A DNA stretch of 36,473 nt from the NCBI GenBank assembly GCA_964648415.1, contig CAZYOC010000008.1:1-36473 (forward strand), read 5' to 3'. This DNA comes from G963669175 sp964648415. Its GTDB lineage: Bacteria > Electryoneota > Electryoneia > Electryoneales > Electryoneaceae. The notes beneath the pieces are model-generated. The model searched no databases. It was not told the DNA's origin and was given only the letters and a program-made list of their open reading frames with translations. Position 1 is the first letter of the stretch. Each line of letters opens with the position of its first letter. Shown here one piece after another: positions 8,525 to 17,340 of the stretch. The translations under genes and the position numbers were made by a program.

Positions 8525-8871
8525 CCACAGCCTCCTGACAGAAGCTGACAGACGAGCGAACAGACGGGCAGGGCAGCGGTTGTTCGCATGACGTCCAGCA
8601 TGATTCTGTGACCCGCATCACACGATCTTAGCGGGGTCACAGGCAAACATATAAGATACAACAGGCAAACGCAAGGGATAAACCTTAGAAAAATTTGAGA
8701 GTAGACGTGAATCTGTAAGTTAATCATGGGGTTAGAAATCCTGTTACCGGGGCGCGCGACGGTTGATTTGGCTCTCGGGGAACGTTCATTTGCGTTAAAC
8801 CCCAAAAAAGAGAAAAACCCGAGGATTCGGTTGCGTTATTCCCGACTTCGTGATCAGGAAATATACTATCC

Positions 8872-8901
8872 GTGAAAAGGGGACTGTTACCTTTTTTTCA
8901 C
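8872..8901. repeat. solo family C end forming a hairpin
   Basis: GTGAAAAGGGGACTGTTACC followed by a T-rich arm ending TTTCAC folds back on itself (GTGAAAAGG/CCTTTTTTTCAC with slips). It matches one inverted end of family C without its partner. Confidence 0.6.
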
Positions 8902-8924
8902 GGTCTGTCTTGCAATCAATTGTC

Positions 8925-9009
8925 GGAAAAATGGTACAGTTACCTTTTTGATTCACACTGTACGAAACACAAAACTTCTCGCGGCAAAAAGGTAACAGTC
9001 CCTTTTTCC
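8925..9009. repeat. family C element, copy 2
   Basis: Ends GGAAAAATGGTACAGTTACC and GGTAACAGTCCCTTTTTCC are inverted repeats about 85 bp apart. The interior differs from the copies at 21 kb, so only ends and length are conserved. Confidence 0.7.
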
Positions 9010-9324
9010 CAGCGCACAACGATGTCATCCCCGCGCAGGCGGGGATCTCCTCCGTTTCCCACTCGAACAAAAAATGATTGCCAAGCATCCATCTTTCCCG
9101 GCTTGCTCTACTACGTTCACCGCAGATTCATCCGGCGTTATCCATCGCTGATTGTGATCTAAGACCGCCCTCTCGAGCACAGCAAACCGGGCCATGCCCC
9201 CTGTTGCGTGAACTATCCGGGTTTAGTGAAAAGGGGACAGTTACCTTCGTTGGAAATCATGGCCGAGACGGCCATGCTACGTTGTGGCCATGTTACTTAC
9301 GGGCCACCCGCCATCCAGCCGTTC

Positions 9325-9345
9325 ACGACAAGTTGCCCGGCAAAC
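9325..9345 (+). repeat. family A right end, degenerate copy
   Basis: TCACGACAAGTTGCCCGGCA matches the conserved right end. Upstream, CTACGTTGTGGCCATG (about 9277) resembles the CATCGTTGTGGG core of other copies, and CCGGGTTTA near 9217 may be what is left of the left end. Confidence 0.45.
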
Positions 9346-9511
9346 AGCATTTCGGAGGATGAAAACGGCCCTCCCATCGCCCGGGAGACGTCTGTCTCCA
9401 GCTTGTTCTGTCCTCCTTCCCCTCGTATCTTGTCCGGGTCTTTTGACACATGAACAGAGCCGACCGTTGGACGACGCAGCCTTGCACGGGATGCTGTGAG
9501 CTGGAGGCGGC

Positions 9512-11752
9512 ATGCCCGCTGAACGACGCTACCTTACCACTTTTTGCTTCCTGATTCTGTTGGGATGGACCATGCAGGCGCACGCCAGCGACCGAGTCCC
9601 CTACCGGGCTCCTCGTGTCGAGGGTGATGTAATCGCTGATGGCCGTCTGAATGAACCCGTCTGGGATGACGCCCTTGTTTTGACTCTTGACTACGAAGTC
9701 AGGCCTGGCGAGAACATTCCGCCTCCGGTCGACACCGAGGTTTACCTCGCCTACACCCAAACCGAGCTGTATATCGCGTTCAAGGCATACGATCCCGATC
9801 CTTCGCAGATCCGCGCCCGTATGCGGGCTCGGGACGACATCTGGGCGGACGACTGGGTGGCGATCAACCTGGACACGTTTAACGACGAGCGCAACTCCTT
9901 CCTGCTGGTCTGCAACCCGTTTGGCGCGCAGGCGGATAATATGGAAGTGGACGGCAACGGCCGTACGTGGGACGCCATCTGGGATTCCGGCGGCCGGATC
10001 CACACCTGGGGTTATGCTGTTGAAATGGTGATTCCGTTCCACTCCCTGCGGTTCCAGCGCACTGAAGAGGCCCAGGTGTGGGGCGTGGACGCCATCCGCA
10101 GTTATCCTCGTCGGGTGCGGCATCATATCGGCCTGTTTCCGCGAGACCGCAGCCGCAACTGCTACCTGTGCCAGGCGGAGAAACTGGTCGGCTTCGCCGG
10201 GGTCAAACCGGGCAAAAACCTGGAATTCGACCCGACCGTGTCCGGGTTTTACAGCGAGGAGCGGGAGAGTGGAATTGCGGGACCGTTCAGCGAAGACGGC
10301 AACCTGGAGGCGGGCCTGACCATGCGCTGGGGCGTCACCCCGAACATGACCTTCGCCGCCACGGCCAACCCGGACTTTTCCCAGATCGAGGCTGACGCCC
10401 TTCGGTTCGAGCACAACGAGCAGTACGCGATTTTTTATGGGGAACGGCGGCCGTTTTTCCTGGAAGGCGCCGAGCTGTTCGATTCAAGCATCAACATTGT
10501 GCACACCCGGACGGTGGCCAATCCTGACTGGGGCGTGAAGCTGACAGGCAAGGAAGGCTCGCACGCCATCGGTTTTTTCACCGCCCGGGACACCCGGACC
10601 AATCTGCTGTTTCCATCATCCGAGGGGTCGGGTCTCACCAGTCTGGCGCTGGCGAACACGGCCGGCGTAGTACGCTACCGGCGCGACCTGCCGAACGCTT
10701 CCACGGCGGGGTTTACTTTTACAGATCGTGAAGCCGACGGCTACTTCAACCGGTTGGGGAGTGTTGACGGCGACCTGCGGCTGTCCGACACTCAACGTTT
10801 GCATGTACAGGGCGTGATCACGTCGACCGAGTATCCCGCCGGCCTGGCCTCCGATTACGAGCAGCCCACGGGCGAGTTCACCGGGTGGGGTTACAACGCG
10901 ATTTACCGTTACCAGACCCGCGACTGGGCGAGTTACCTGCGCCGACGGGAGCGGTCGGAGGATTTCCGCGCCGACCTGGGATACATCGGGCAGGTGGACG
11001 TGCAGGAGAACGAGGCGGGGATTGAACGCTACCTGTATCGTGACCGCGACCACTGGTGGAACCGGGGCGAAGTCGGGATGGGAGTGATCTACGACGAGGA
11101 CCGGCATGGGAATGTCCTCAACAGCGGCGTGGATTATTGGGCGTGGTTCAACGGGCTCTACGAATCGCATTTCAATGTCTGGGGCATCGTTGGCCGCAAG
11201 TATTATCAGGGCAAGGAGTTCCCGGATTATCATGTCTGGGCGGGGGGTGGCTTCCGGCCCAATTCCGTGGTGTACATCTGGACCGAATACGCCGGCGGGG
11301 ACGAGATCGACTACGAAAACGCCCGGCCCGGCAAGCAGTTCTACTGGGAAGGCTCCACGACGTTGCAGCTCGGACGGCACTTCCGGGCGACCTACCGGTT
11401 TGATTATGAACAGCTTACGGTGTACGACACCCTGCTTTTCACTGCCCGCATCAACTATGTCAAGCTGCTGTACCAGTTCACCCAGCGCGCCTACCTGCGG
11501 GTGGTGGTGCAGAACCGGGGTGTGAACTACAACATACACCATTACCCATTGGGTGAGGACGAGACCGAGGACGATCTGCCCGAACCGACCTCCACCAGCC
11601 TCGGCGGCCAGGTGCTGTTCGCCTACACCCTCAACCCGCAGACGGTGTTCTATTTGGGCTACACCGACAACTGGCGGCAGGAACACCGTGTGGACCTGGT
11701 CCAGACAAACCGGACGGTGTTCGCGAAACTCGGGTACGCATGGGTTTTGTAG
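9512..11752 (+). CDS. DUF5916 outer-membrane protein with CBM9-like N-terminal domain
   Basis: A 746-residue secreted protein. A signal peptide of about 25 residues ends near MQAHAS. Residues about 30-220 form a CBM9-like (carbohydrate-binding family 9-like) domain: IADGRLNEPVWDDA, DTEVYLAYTQTELYIAFKAYD, DDWVAINLDTFND, and the closing WGYAVEMVIPFHSLRF. The remaining 520 residues match DUF5916: FAATANPDFSQIEADA, then YAIFYGERRPFFLEGAELF, followed by many alternating aromatic strands and a hydrophobic C-terminal strand ending in AWVL, typical of an outer-membrane beta-barrel. It probably sits in the outer membrane; the ligand is unknown. The start has GGAGGCGGC directly upstream. The palindrome GAACAGCTGTTC plus TTTT after the stop (about 11767-11783) may be a weak terminator. 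Confidence 0.9.
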   Translation: MPAERRYLTTFCFLILLGWTMQAHASDRVPYRAPRVEGDVIADGRLNEPVWDDALVLTLDYEVRPGENIPPPVDTEVYLAYTQTELYIAFKAYDPDPSQIRARMRARDDIWADDWVAINLDTFNDERNSFLLVCNPFGAQADNMEVDGNGRTWDAIWDSGGRIHTWGYAVEMVIPFHSLRFQRTEEAQVWGVDAIRSYPRRVRHHIGLFPRDRSRNCYLCQAEKLVGFAGVKPGKNLEFDPTVSGFYSEERESGIAGPFSEDGNLEAGLTMRWGVTPNMTFAATANPDFSQIEADALRFEHNEQYAIFYGERRPFFLEGAELFDSSINIVHTRTVANPDWGVKLTGKEGSHAIGFFTARDTRTNLLFPSSEGSGLTSLALANTAGVVRYRRDLPNASTAGFTFTDREADGYFNRLGSVDGDLRLSDTQRLHVQGVITSTEYPAGLASDYEQPTGEFTGWGYNAIYRYQTRDWASYLRRRERSEDFRADLGYIGQVDVQENEAGIERYLYRDRDHWWNRGEVGMGVIYDEDRHGNVLNSGVDYWAWFNGLYESHFNVWGIVGRKYYQGKEFPDYHVWAGGGFRPNSVVYIWTEYAGGDEIDYENARPGKQFYWEGSTTLQLGRHFRATYRFDYEQLTVYDTLLFTARINYVKLLYQFTQRAYLRVVVQNRGVNYNIHHYPLGEDETEDDLPEPTSTSLGGQVLFAYTLNPQTVFYLGYTDNWRQEHRVDLVQTNRTVFAKLGYAWVL

Positions 11753-12207
11753 GCGCATCCGGCGGAACAGCTGTTCTTTTGATTCCACTTTGGTTTGAAG
11801 CCGGCATCTGAAGTGTGCTCCGCCTCACAGGGTGTCTGCGCATGTCATTCGCAGGTGCGCGAAAAGAATACCCGGTGTGGGCGGTGTCTATGGGAGACCT
11901 TCTCGCCGCACCGGCCCACGGCTCCAGCCTCTCGCCCGCGGTTGCTCCACCCTGTCGTATCCCGCGGTAAGCGTATAATAGCAGGATGTTTACCACTCGT
12001 CCATCCCGTTCTCACTCGGTTGATTCATGCCATCTCCCCGGTTCCCGTCTCGCCGGAACAAGCGTCCCGTGGAAGACACAAACGGCGGCATGGCATACCG
12101 GTTGCATTCACAAGATGCAGCCGGAGGGCGGATCCTTGAAAGGTGTTCATAGATAATCAGACGTTTTTCCGGGATGTCAGCAAAAACAAACGGTGAGGAG
12201 GCCCCAG
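11753..12207. other. gene-free stretch
   Basis: About 450 bp with no convincing reading frame and none of the repeat families. Apart from the palindrome noted after the DUF5916 gene I see no structured element. It presumably holds the promoter of the small zinc-ribbon gene, which I cannot place with confidence. Confidence 0.5.
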
Positions 12208-12429
12208 ATGAGATACCTGCCGATTCACAAGCAACGACGCGGAACACGATCAACCGCTGGTCGTGGGTCTAACACCGGAAGCTGCGTTTGCTGCGGAAAA
12301 CGAGCCAATTGGCGTTCGGTGTATAACCGTTGCTGGCGGTGTGAAATGGATGAGCTGCGTACGCGGCGGCCCATTCATCTCGAGCGGGAGCTGCTCGAAT
12401 CGCTGTCCGGCGTCCGTGACGGAGTGTAG
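12208..12429 (+). CDS. small zinc-ribbon-like protein
   Basis: A 73-residue basic protein with one C-x2-C ... C-x2-C pair: CVCC near residue 26 and CWRC near 43, 13 residues apart, a treble-clef/zinc-ribbon spacing. The rest is Arg-rich, with a helical C-terminus (HLERELLESLSG). I do not recognise a family. Three things make it credible despite its size: a strong GAGGAGG site just before the ATG, the paired Cys motif, and a good terminator 25 bp after the stop. A nucleic-acid-binding or regulatory role would be inference only. Confidence 0.55.
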   Translation: MRYLPIHKQRRGTRSTAGRGSNTGSCVCCGKRANWRSVYNRCWRCEMDELRTRRPIHLERELLESLSGVRDGV

Positions 12430-12452
12430 CACACCCCCGGTGTGCAAAAAGC

Positions 12453-12482
12453 AACCGTGTCCCTCCGGGATGCGGTTTTTTT
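12453..12482 (+). terminator. Rho-independent terminator after the zinc-ribbon gene
   Basis: CCG-TG-TCCC, loop TCC, GGGA-TG-CGG followed by seven Ts (12476-12482). Just upstream lies a second small hairpin GCACACC/GGTGTGC (12429-12445). It separates the small gene from the lipoprotein gene. Confidence 0.7.
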
Positions 12483-12534
12483 GTTGTTCGCTTCGTATCT
12501 TACAGCAGGAAACAGGACCAAGCCACCGGTTGCC

Positions 12535-13353
12535 ATGACAGTCCGGACATCGAGAACACAGCGATCTATCATGTTGGCGCGCCTGGGGATAGTGCTTGCG
12601 CTTGCGCTGTGCTCGGGGTGCCCGCCCGCGGAGGACGACCCCGCTTCCCCGGTTGACAACCTCCATCCGTGGGGCGCTTTGTCGCTGGCGGGGTGCGAGG
12701 GCGGGCTGTATGGCGAAACCGCGCAGCCGTATACACAGTATCAACCGCTCACCATCTGGTTTCCCAATGGGTGGGACGGGACCGACGAAGATACCCACCT
12801 GACCCTGCTCTGCCAGCAGGAGCAAGACAGTCGTGTGGTCGGCGCTCCCTGTTCTCATACCTTGACCTACGACGCCGCGCTGAATGTCTACCGCGGGTTT
12901 GTCACCCCCAGTGATACGGGACGCTGGCATTTTGAAGTGACACTGACCAGCCCCGATATTGTACAGGCATCCCATGTCGCGGCTCGAGCACAACAGGCGG
13001 GAGCCCATCCCCGGACTGTCGCCCTCAATACATCCAGCTATCGCCAGGTGCTGACCGTCCTGGAGCCGATCCCGCGACACACCGGGTCCGCCCAGCTTCG
13101 ACTGGGGATCTGGAGGCCCTCCAACGGCCGCTTGTATTACGAACCGGACACCACGCTGGATTTATCGGTACAGGTTTTCCAGACGCCAAGCGGCGATGAG
13201 TCCAACGACAACACCGCCCCGTCGCACCTGATGGAAGAAATTTATGAAGGGATCGTGCACTTTCCGGAAGAGGGCACCTGGGGGGTGACCCTGGCCAACA
13301 CGAACCAGGGTTTCAGCGATACACTCACCACGTTTTACTTCGCTATCGATTAG
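12535..13353 (+). CDS. predicted lipoprotein with two beta-sandwich-like repeats
   Basis: A secreted protein of about 272 residues from ATG 12535; ATG 12571 is an alternative and neither start has a good ribosome site. The signal IVLALALCSGC ends at a plausible lipid-attachment Cys, followed by an acidic Pro-rich linker. The mature part has two similar units: one ends YRGFVTPSDTGRWHFEVTL and the other YEGIVHFPEEGTWGVTL. This Y-x-G-x-V...G-x-W-x-V pattern resembles YtkA/FixH-type periplasmic beta-sandwich domains, some of which bind metals, but the identification is tentative. Three Cys lie in the first unit. It is transcribed toward CheB and may be expressed alone. Confidence 0.65.
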   Translation: MTVRTSRTQRSIMLARLGIVLALALCSGCPPAEDDPASPVDNLHPWGALSLAGCEGGLYGETAQPYTQYQPLTIWFPNGWDGTDEDTHLTLLCQQEQDSRVVGAPCSHTLTYDAALNVYRGFVTPSDTGRWHFEVTLTSPDIVQASHVAARAQQAGAHPRTVALNTSSYRQVLTVLEPIPRHTGSAQLRLGIWRPSNGRLYYEPDTTLDLSVQVFQTPSGDESNDNTAPSHLMEEIYEGIVHFPEEGTWGVTLANTNQGFSDTLTTFYFAID

Positions 13354-13389
13354 CCCGGATATTTCATGAAACAGGGGGCATGGCCCGAT

Positions 13390-14412
13390 TCAGTCCGTTT
13401 CGTCACCGGCCGGTCGGTTGATCCGTTGCACCTGGTTGGTGATACGGACGGGCAGCAATTCCAGGGTGGCCTGCATGGCTTTGGGGTTGGACTCGAGCGC
13501 TGTGGTGGGCATGGAACGGGCGACGGCGGTGTTGGGATTCTGGACCAGCACGACGCCTCCTCCGGCGTGGATATGCCGGCATCCCTGGGCGCCGTCACGC
13601 CCCATCCCGGTCAGCACCACTCCCACACAATACTTCCCGAACACTTTCGCCGCGCTACGAAACAGGGGATCCGCGGCGGGACGGACATAGTTTTCCGGGG
13701 GATCATCGGTCAAGCGCAGGGTCAACTGCCGGGTGATCAGCATGTGCTTTTCACCGGGCGCGATGTAGATCTGGCCGGGTTTCACCGCCATGCCGTCTTG
13801 CCCCAGTTGCACCGGGACAGCCAGTTGCCGATTCAGGCGTTTGGTAAGCTCCTCGAGCGCCCAGGACGGGGAATGGAGAACGACCAGGGTGGCCGCGTCG
13901 GGCAGTACCGGCAGTCCGACGAGCAGGCTGGTGAGGGCCGGCGGACCGCCCGTACTGGCGGCGATGGTAACACAAGTAAACGGCGGCTTGGTGGTCAGAG
14001 GCTTGACTGTCACCTGGTCCGTCAGGTTCGGCGCCGGCTGCGCTTTACGGTTAAACAAGTTATTCAGGCGTTGTTCGAGCTCGTGAAGCTCAAAGGGCTT
14101 GGAGAGGAAATCATCGGCGCCCGTTTCCAGGGCGTGACGCCGGGCGAATTCCGACCCCAACCCGGTGATCACCATGATCACAGGCAAGGGGCTGATGGTT
14201 TTGCGTACCTGGTAGATCAGTTCGATGCCGGACATCTCCGGCATCATCCAGTCGGTGACGATGGCGTCAAATGCGTGATTGTTCAGCGCCGTCAGGGCCG
14301 AGGTGGCCGAACCGACCGCTACAACCTCGTTGCCGGTTCTTTCCAGGTACTTCCTGATGGCCTTCAGCATCGAAGGGTCGTCGTCCACCACTAAAATATG
14401 TTTCGTTGCCAT
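13390..14412 (-). CDS. cheB: CheB-type response regulator / protein-glutamate methylesterase
   Basis: A 340-residue two-domain protein. Receiver at 1-122: acidic pocket DDD at 10-12, phospho-acceptor Asp54 in VTDWMMPEMSG, switch Thr83 and Lys105 in SKPF. CheB methylesterase at about 146-325 with a complete catalytic triad: Ser153 in AASTGGPPAL, His180 in VLHSPSW and Asp273 in LTGMGRDGAQG. CheB removes methyl groups from chemoreceptors or deamidates them. The start at 14412 has a GAGGAGATAG site; the longer upstream frame is unlikely. No CheA, CheR, CheW or receptor is nearby, so it is an orphan in this window. HSPSW replaces the usual HMPxxF, a small substrate-site change. Confidence 0.93.
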   Translation of the reverse strand: MATKHILVVDDDPSMLKAIRKYLERTGNEVVAVGSATSALTALNNHAFDAIVTDWMMPEMSGIELIYQVRKTISPLPVIMVITGLGSEFARRHALETGADDFLSKPFELHELEQRLNNLFNRKAQPAPNLTDQVTVKPLTTKPPFTCVTIAASTGGPPALTSLLVGLPVLPDAATLVVLHSPSWALEELTKRLNRQLAVPVQLGQDGMAVKPGQIYIAPGEKHMLITRQLTLRLTDDPPENYVRPAADPLFRSAAKVFGKYCVGVVLTGMGRDGAQGCRHIHAGGGVVLVQNPNTAVARSMPTTALESNPKAMQATLELLPVRITNQVQRINRPAGDETD

Positions 14413-14505
14413 TCTATCTCCTCGCAACCGCACAGGTTGGGCCAACTCCCCGCCTCGACTCACAACAGGCTGACCAGGTGCAAACGTAACGCTCACACAA
14501 AGTAA

Positions 14506-14567
14506 GCCGCCGTGACAGGCGGCACAAACAGCGAGAGCCCTGTCAACCGCTGCTGACAGGGCTCTCG
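14506..14567. other. two tandem hairpins between cheB and the baeRF gene
   Basis: GCCGCC/GGCGGC with a GTGACA loop (14506-14523), then a 14 bp perfect stem CGAGAGCCCTGTCA/TGACAGGGCTCTCG with an 8-base loop (14532-14567). On the minus strand the first is followed by TTACTTTG, a poor T-tract. They lie about 95-155 bp upstream of cheB, so may be its leader structure or a terminator of the transcript from the baeRF gene. Confidence 0.5.
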
Positions 14568-14588
14568 AAAGATTTGCACAAGTGGATT

Positions 14589-14705
14589 TAGAAATTCGAT
14601 GGTATTTGCCCCGGGCAGCTTGAGGCAGGCCATCGGATATCTATCCACCAGCGCCATGAACGACCCACGGATGTTTTGCATGATCCGCTGATCGCTGCCC
14701 GGGTT
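14589..14705 (-). repeat. family A repeat, copy 5 (twin of copy 11)
   Basis: Read on the minus strand it runs AAACCCGGGCAGCGATCAGC to AGCTGCCCGGGGCAAATACC and on to ATCGAATTTCTA. It matches copy 11 at 32.2 kb over the whole ~117 bp with about three differences, including flanking sequence outside the inverted ends. Its end abuts family B copy 1. Confidence 0.85.
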
Positions 14706-14870
14706 TACAGTGGTTCTTGCAAAGAATCGAACATACTAAGATTCTTAAGTATTTGTTTATTCTGGATTCACGGCTGTCCCAAACTACGGGACACCGCAAG
14801 CTTCACTTTGTTCCGGTTCCTGCTTTCGCAGGAATGACATCATGGGACATTTCATTCGAGAATTACTCTA
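14706..14870 (+). repeat. family B MITE, copy 1, with internal insertion
   Basis: Starts TACAGTGGTTCTTGC and ends GAGAATTACTCTA. Compared with the copies at 20.7 and 25.0 kb it carries about 48 extra bases (about 14769-14816, beginning ACGGCTGTCCC) between GGATTC and the CTGCTTTCGCAGG hairpin. It lies 17 bp past the 3' end of the baeRF gene. Confidence 0.8.
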
Positions 14871-14887
14871 AGCGGAAAAGATAACCA

Positions 14888-16042
14888 TCACACTCGATAA
14901 ATCGCCGCGATCAGATTGTTCTGCGGGATATCGCTCTGCGGCAGGACGTACACCTTGCCGCCTTTGCTCAACGTATGGACTGCTGCGAAATCCAGCAGAT
15001 CCTCGTCGTAGTCGTCGCGTTTGTCATGGACCTCGACTTCATGTTTGTCGGGATAATAGAAGCCCCACTTCTGCTGGTGGCGGGCGACAAACAGCACCTC
15101 GACCCGTCCCTCAAACGCCGCCTTGACAATATCCTCGAGGTCGCTGGCTGTCTGGCTGCTGGCCGACAGGTGGCCGTAGCGCTCCTTCGCCTGCTCCCGT
15201 TGCCGGGCGAAATGGCTCTCCGCGATGGTCCAGGAACGCTGGTGCAGTTTCTTCACCGACACATCGCTGGGATTGCCGGGAACGCCGTCGGTCAGCAGGT
15301 TGTGGTAACTGTTCACCTCCTGGTAGATGGGCAACAGGTAGTCCACACCGGCCAGGATCAACGGCGCGTTCTGCTCAGCCATGAAGTCCCGGATGCCACG
15401 GTCGATCTCCTTGAAGAAGCGGCTGATCTTGTTCTTCCGGCGGTCTTTCGGGTCGCCCTGGCCATGGTAGGAAGCGCCCTTTTCGCCGCCCCCGCCCAGC
15501 GAGACCGCGGTATGGTATTGCAACGACCGCTCATCGTCGTCGAACCAGAGCGCGTCCTTCAGGCTGGTGGGCAGGCCTTTGAGGTCAACCTGCTCGACCT
15601 GCTGGCGCGTACCCCGGAACAGGCGCACGTTTTTCAGCCCCGCCGCCAGGACGTAATACACCCCGTCGACACTCATCAACGGCAGCAGAGGTTTGACATG
15701 GAAGCGGTCGGTGACCACCACCAGATCCTGGAATTCCAGCGGCAGGCGGTAGTAGTAGTCTCGGTCGGAATCCATGAAGAAGGCGAGGCCCTTGTCCTGA
15801 TGTTGCCAGAACTCGAAGTTCTCCTCCAGATCGTGGGCCAGCTTGAGGAAGTTGGCGACGTCGTCCTTGTCGGCGCCAAAGGCTTCGAAGCGCTTCTCCA
15901 CCTCTTTTATGAGGTTCTTGAAGCGGATAGGGTTTTCCTGCGTCCGGTCTCCCGCTTTCTGAGTAGGCATGTAGAGGGAAACACAGAATTCGTCCCGTTT
16001 GTCAAGCAGCATGCGCAGGTCTTCATGGGTCAGAATATCCAT
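14888..16042 (-). CDS. bacterial eRF1-like (baeRF) family protein
   Basis: A 384-residue soluble protein of the bacterial archaeo-eukaryotic release-factor-like (baeRF) class, probably family 3. It opens with MDILTHEDLRMLLDKRDEFCVSLYMPT, continues with the helical NPIRFKNLIKEVEKRF, then the domain with YYVLAAGLKNVRLFRG, the HGQGDPKDRRKNKISRFFKEIDRGIRDFM segment and PLILAGVDYLLPIYQEVN, ending with KGGKVYVLPQ. Related eRF1/Pelota/Vms1 proteins act at the ribosome on peptidyl-tRNA; by analogy this may rescue stalled ribosomes or modulate translation, which has not been shown for this family member. I chose ATG 16042 over 16060 because AGGAGG lies 5 bp upstream of it. Confidence 0.8.
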   Translation of the reverse strand: MDILTHEDLRMLLDKRDEFCVSLYMPTQKAGDRTQENPIRFKNLIKEVEKRFEAFGADKDDVANFLKLAHDLEENFEFWQHQDKGLAFFMDSDRDYYYRLPLEFQDLVVVTDRFHVKPLLPLMSVDGVYYVLAAGLKNVRLFRGTRQQVEQVDLKGLPTSLKDALWFDDDERSLQYHTAVSLGGGGEKGASYHGQGDPKDRRKNKISRFFKEIDRGIRDFMAEQNAPLILAGVDYLLPIYQEVNSYHNLLTDGVPGNPSDVSVKKLHQRSWTIAESHFARQREQAKERYGHLSASSQTASDLEDIVKAAFEGRVEVLFVARHQQKWGFYYPDKHEVEVHDKRDDYDEDLLDFAAVHTLSKGGKVYVLPQSDIPQNNLIAAIYRV

Positions 16043-16422
16043 CGCTCCTCCTGTTTTCATGGTGGATGGTGTTCTCTGGATGTTACGTGTCCGGCCGTGC
16101 GGACGAAGCCCTCTTACGTATATACAAAACCCACGGGGGGATACGACACTCTTTTTTCTTCAGGGATCACATCGCCGAGCAAATATGGTGTTCCAGGCGT
16201 GGACTTATTCAAGCTGCTTTCATTTCATGGTTTAGCTTAATGAAAAACGAATGCTCGTGAAAATATCCGGCTTCGGTTCCCGGCTTACCCAGTCGCGTCC
16301 CCGCACCGGCCTGCGGTTTCGTCCTTCGCATCGCCCTTACGGTTCCGAACCTGCTCGATCAGCAAACCCGCCATACTAACCGTAGCCCAATGGCCCTCGA
16401 GCCATGTCTTTACACAATAGCA
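16043..16422. other. gene-free stretch
   Basis: About 380 bp between two minus-strand genes. No convincing frame and none of the repeat families. It presumably includes the promoter of the baeRF gene and the end of the hemerythrin transcript; no clear hairpin with a T-run is visible. Confidence 0.5.
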
Positions 16423-16845
16423 TCAGCCCGGCGCCTGTTCCTGCTGCTTGCGAAGGATGTAGCTCCCCAATCGTTTGTCCACCAGGCTGATATGAGTCAG
16501 CAGCCATTCCACGAGACGAGATTCCAGTTGGGCGGCGAGACGCTCGGGATTGTGACGGCGGATAAACTCCTCGTCCATCCGTTCCAGATCCTGCACCAGC
16601 AACCGGTGCTCCTTGACATGAGTTTCCAGATCCGGATACTCGTATTGGGCCATCAGCAACCCTTCGGTCTCGAAGTGGACGATGACATACTGCTTCAGGA
16701 AATCCAGCAGCTCCAGAACCTCATTCGCCTCCCGACCCTCTTCGGTCGCTTCCAGCAACGCGCTCATCCGGTTGATCAACTCCCGGTGCTGCATGTCGAT
16801 GTCACGTACGCCGGTTTCCAGATTCTTCCGCCAGAGAATCGGCAT
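16423..16845 (-). CDS. bacteriohemerythrin
   Basis: A 140-residue four-helix-bundle oxygen-binding protein. All seven di-iron ligands of the family are present in order: His20 in DIDMQH, His57 and Glu61 in VHFETEG, His76 and His80 in THVKEH, His118 and Asp123 in THISLVD. It has no signal or fused sensor domain, so it is a stand-alone cytoplasmic protein for O2 binding, storage or sensing. Full ordinary length. The start at 16845 is set by GGGAGGGAAAGG just upstream; the longer frame adds 13 atypical residues. It lies upstream of the baeRF gene on the same strand, but 380 bp away, so co-transcription is doubtful. Confidence 0.93.
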   Translation of the reverse strand: MPILWRKNLETGVRDIDMQHRELINRMSALLEATEEGREANEVLELLDFLKQYVIVHFETEGLLMAQYEYPDLETHVKEHRLLVQDLERMDEEFIRRHNPERLAAQLESRLVEWLLTHISLVDKRLGSYILRKQQEQAPG

Positions 16846-17340
16846 TCCCTTTCCCTCCCGTGTCGAGGCTACATCCTTCCGCAAGTATTACCATGTTTAC
16901 CGCAGCCATGCAAGCACTTCAGTTTCAGAAACGGAGAATCTTGAGCCCATATTGTTCCAAACGGAAAATGGGAGCTGCGATTTGCCACGGGCAGCGATCA
17001 ACCTTCGGTATATGCTAAACCAGCCTGTGTTCACCGCTTTGGACAATTTGAAATCCTGCTGCTCACAACAAGCCGCCAGGGGCCGATATCATTCACCGCA
17101 CGTGAAACAACCCATTGGCGCCGGTGTTTATCACCAAGAGATCGAGACGTTTCCGTACCTCACCCCACCCGCCATCGTTACGTTTTAGACTCAAGCGACA
17201 TCCTTTTATTATATGTATCCACAGCAATAACAACCCTCTGCCTCAACCGGCACACCGGTTGCACTACACTCTTACGCGGGACATGTGGCAGCGTGTCCCC
17301 TCGGCAACGAACCTTAGCGGACAAAACCAAGGAGAACCTC
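16846..17340. other. gene-free region with a worn family A copy
   Basis: About 495 bp with no convincing gene. It holds a degenerate family A copy (16984-17084) and the unmarked promoter regions of the divergent flanking genes. Confidence 0.55.
16984..17084 (+). repeat. family A repeat, copy 6 (degenerate)
   Basis: Left end CCACGGGCAGCGATCA and right end CTCACAACAAGCCGCCAGGG keep the pattern and the ~100 bp length with several changes, as expected for an old copy. Confidence 0.55.

Larger units (their letters stand above)
8525..9511. other. intergenic region with family C and A repeat ends
   Basis: Nearly 1 kb without a convincing gene, between the divergent kinase and DUF5916 genes. It holds a solo hairpin version of family C (8872-8901), a complete family C element (8925-9009), a CCCGC-GCAGG-CGGGG palindrome inside the dispersed motif GTCATCCCCGCGCAGG (about 9023-9048), a solo family C end (9227-9250) and a family A right end (9325-9345). 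Promoters for both flanking genes should lie here but are not obvious. Confidence 0.65.

Noticed and set aside
8872..9162. Small frame translating to a protein with repeated MKRGLLPFF/VTVPF segments
   Set aside because: The segments are translations of the family C ends.
9323..10414. Long open frame on the minus strand opposite the DUF5916 gene
   Set aside because: It has no family features and lies antisense to a clear protein; GC-rich third positions commonly leave such frames open.
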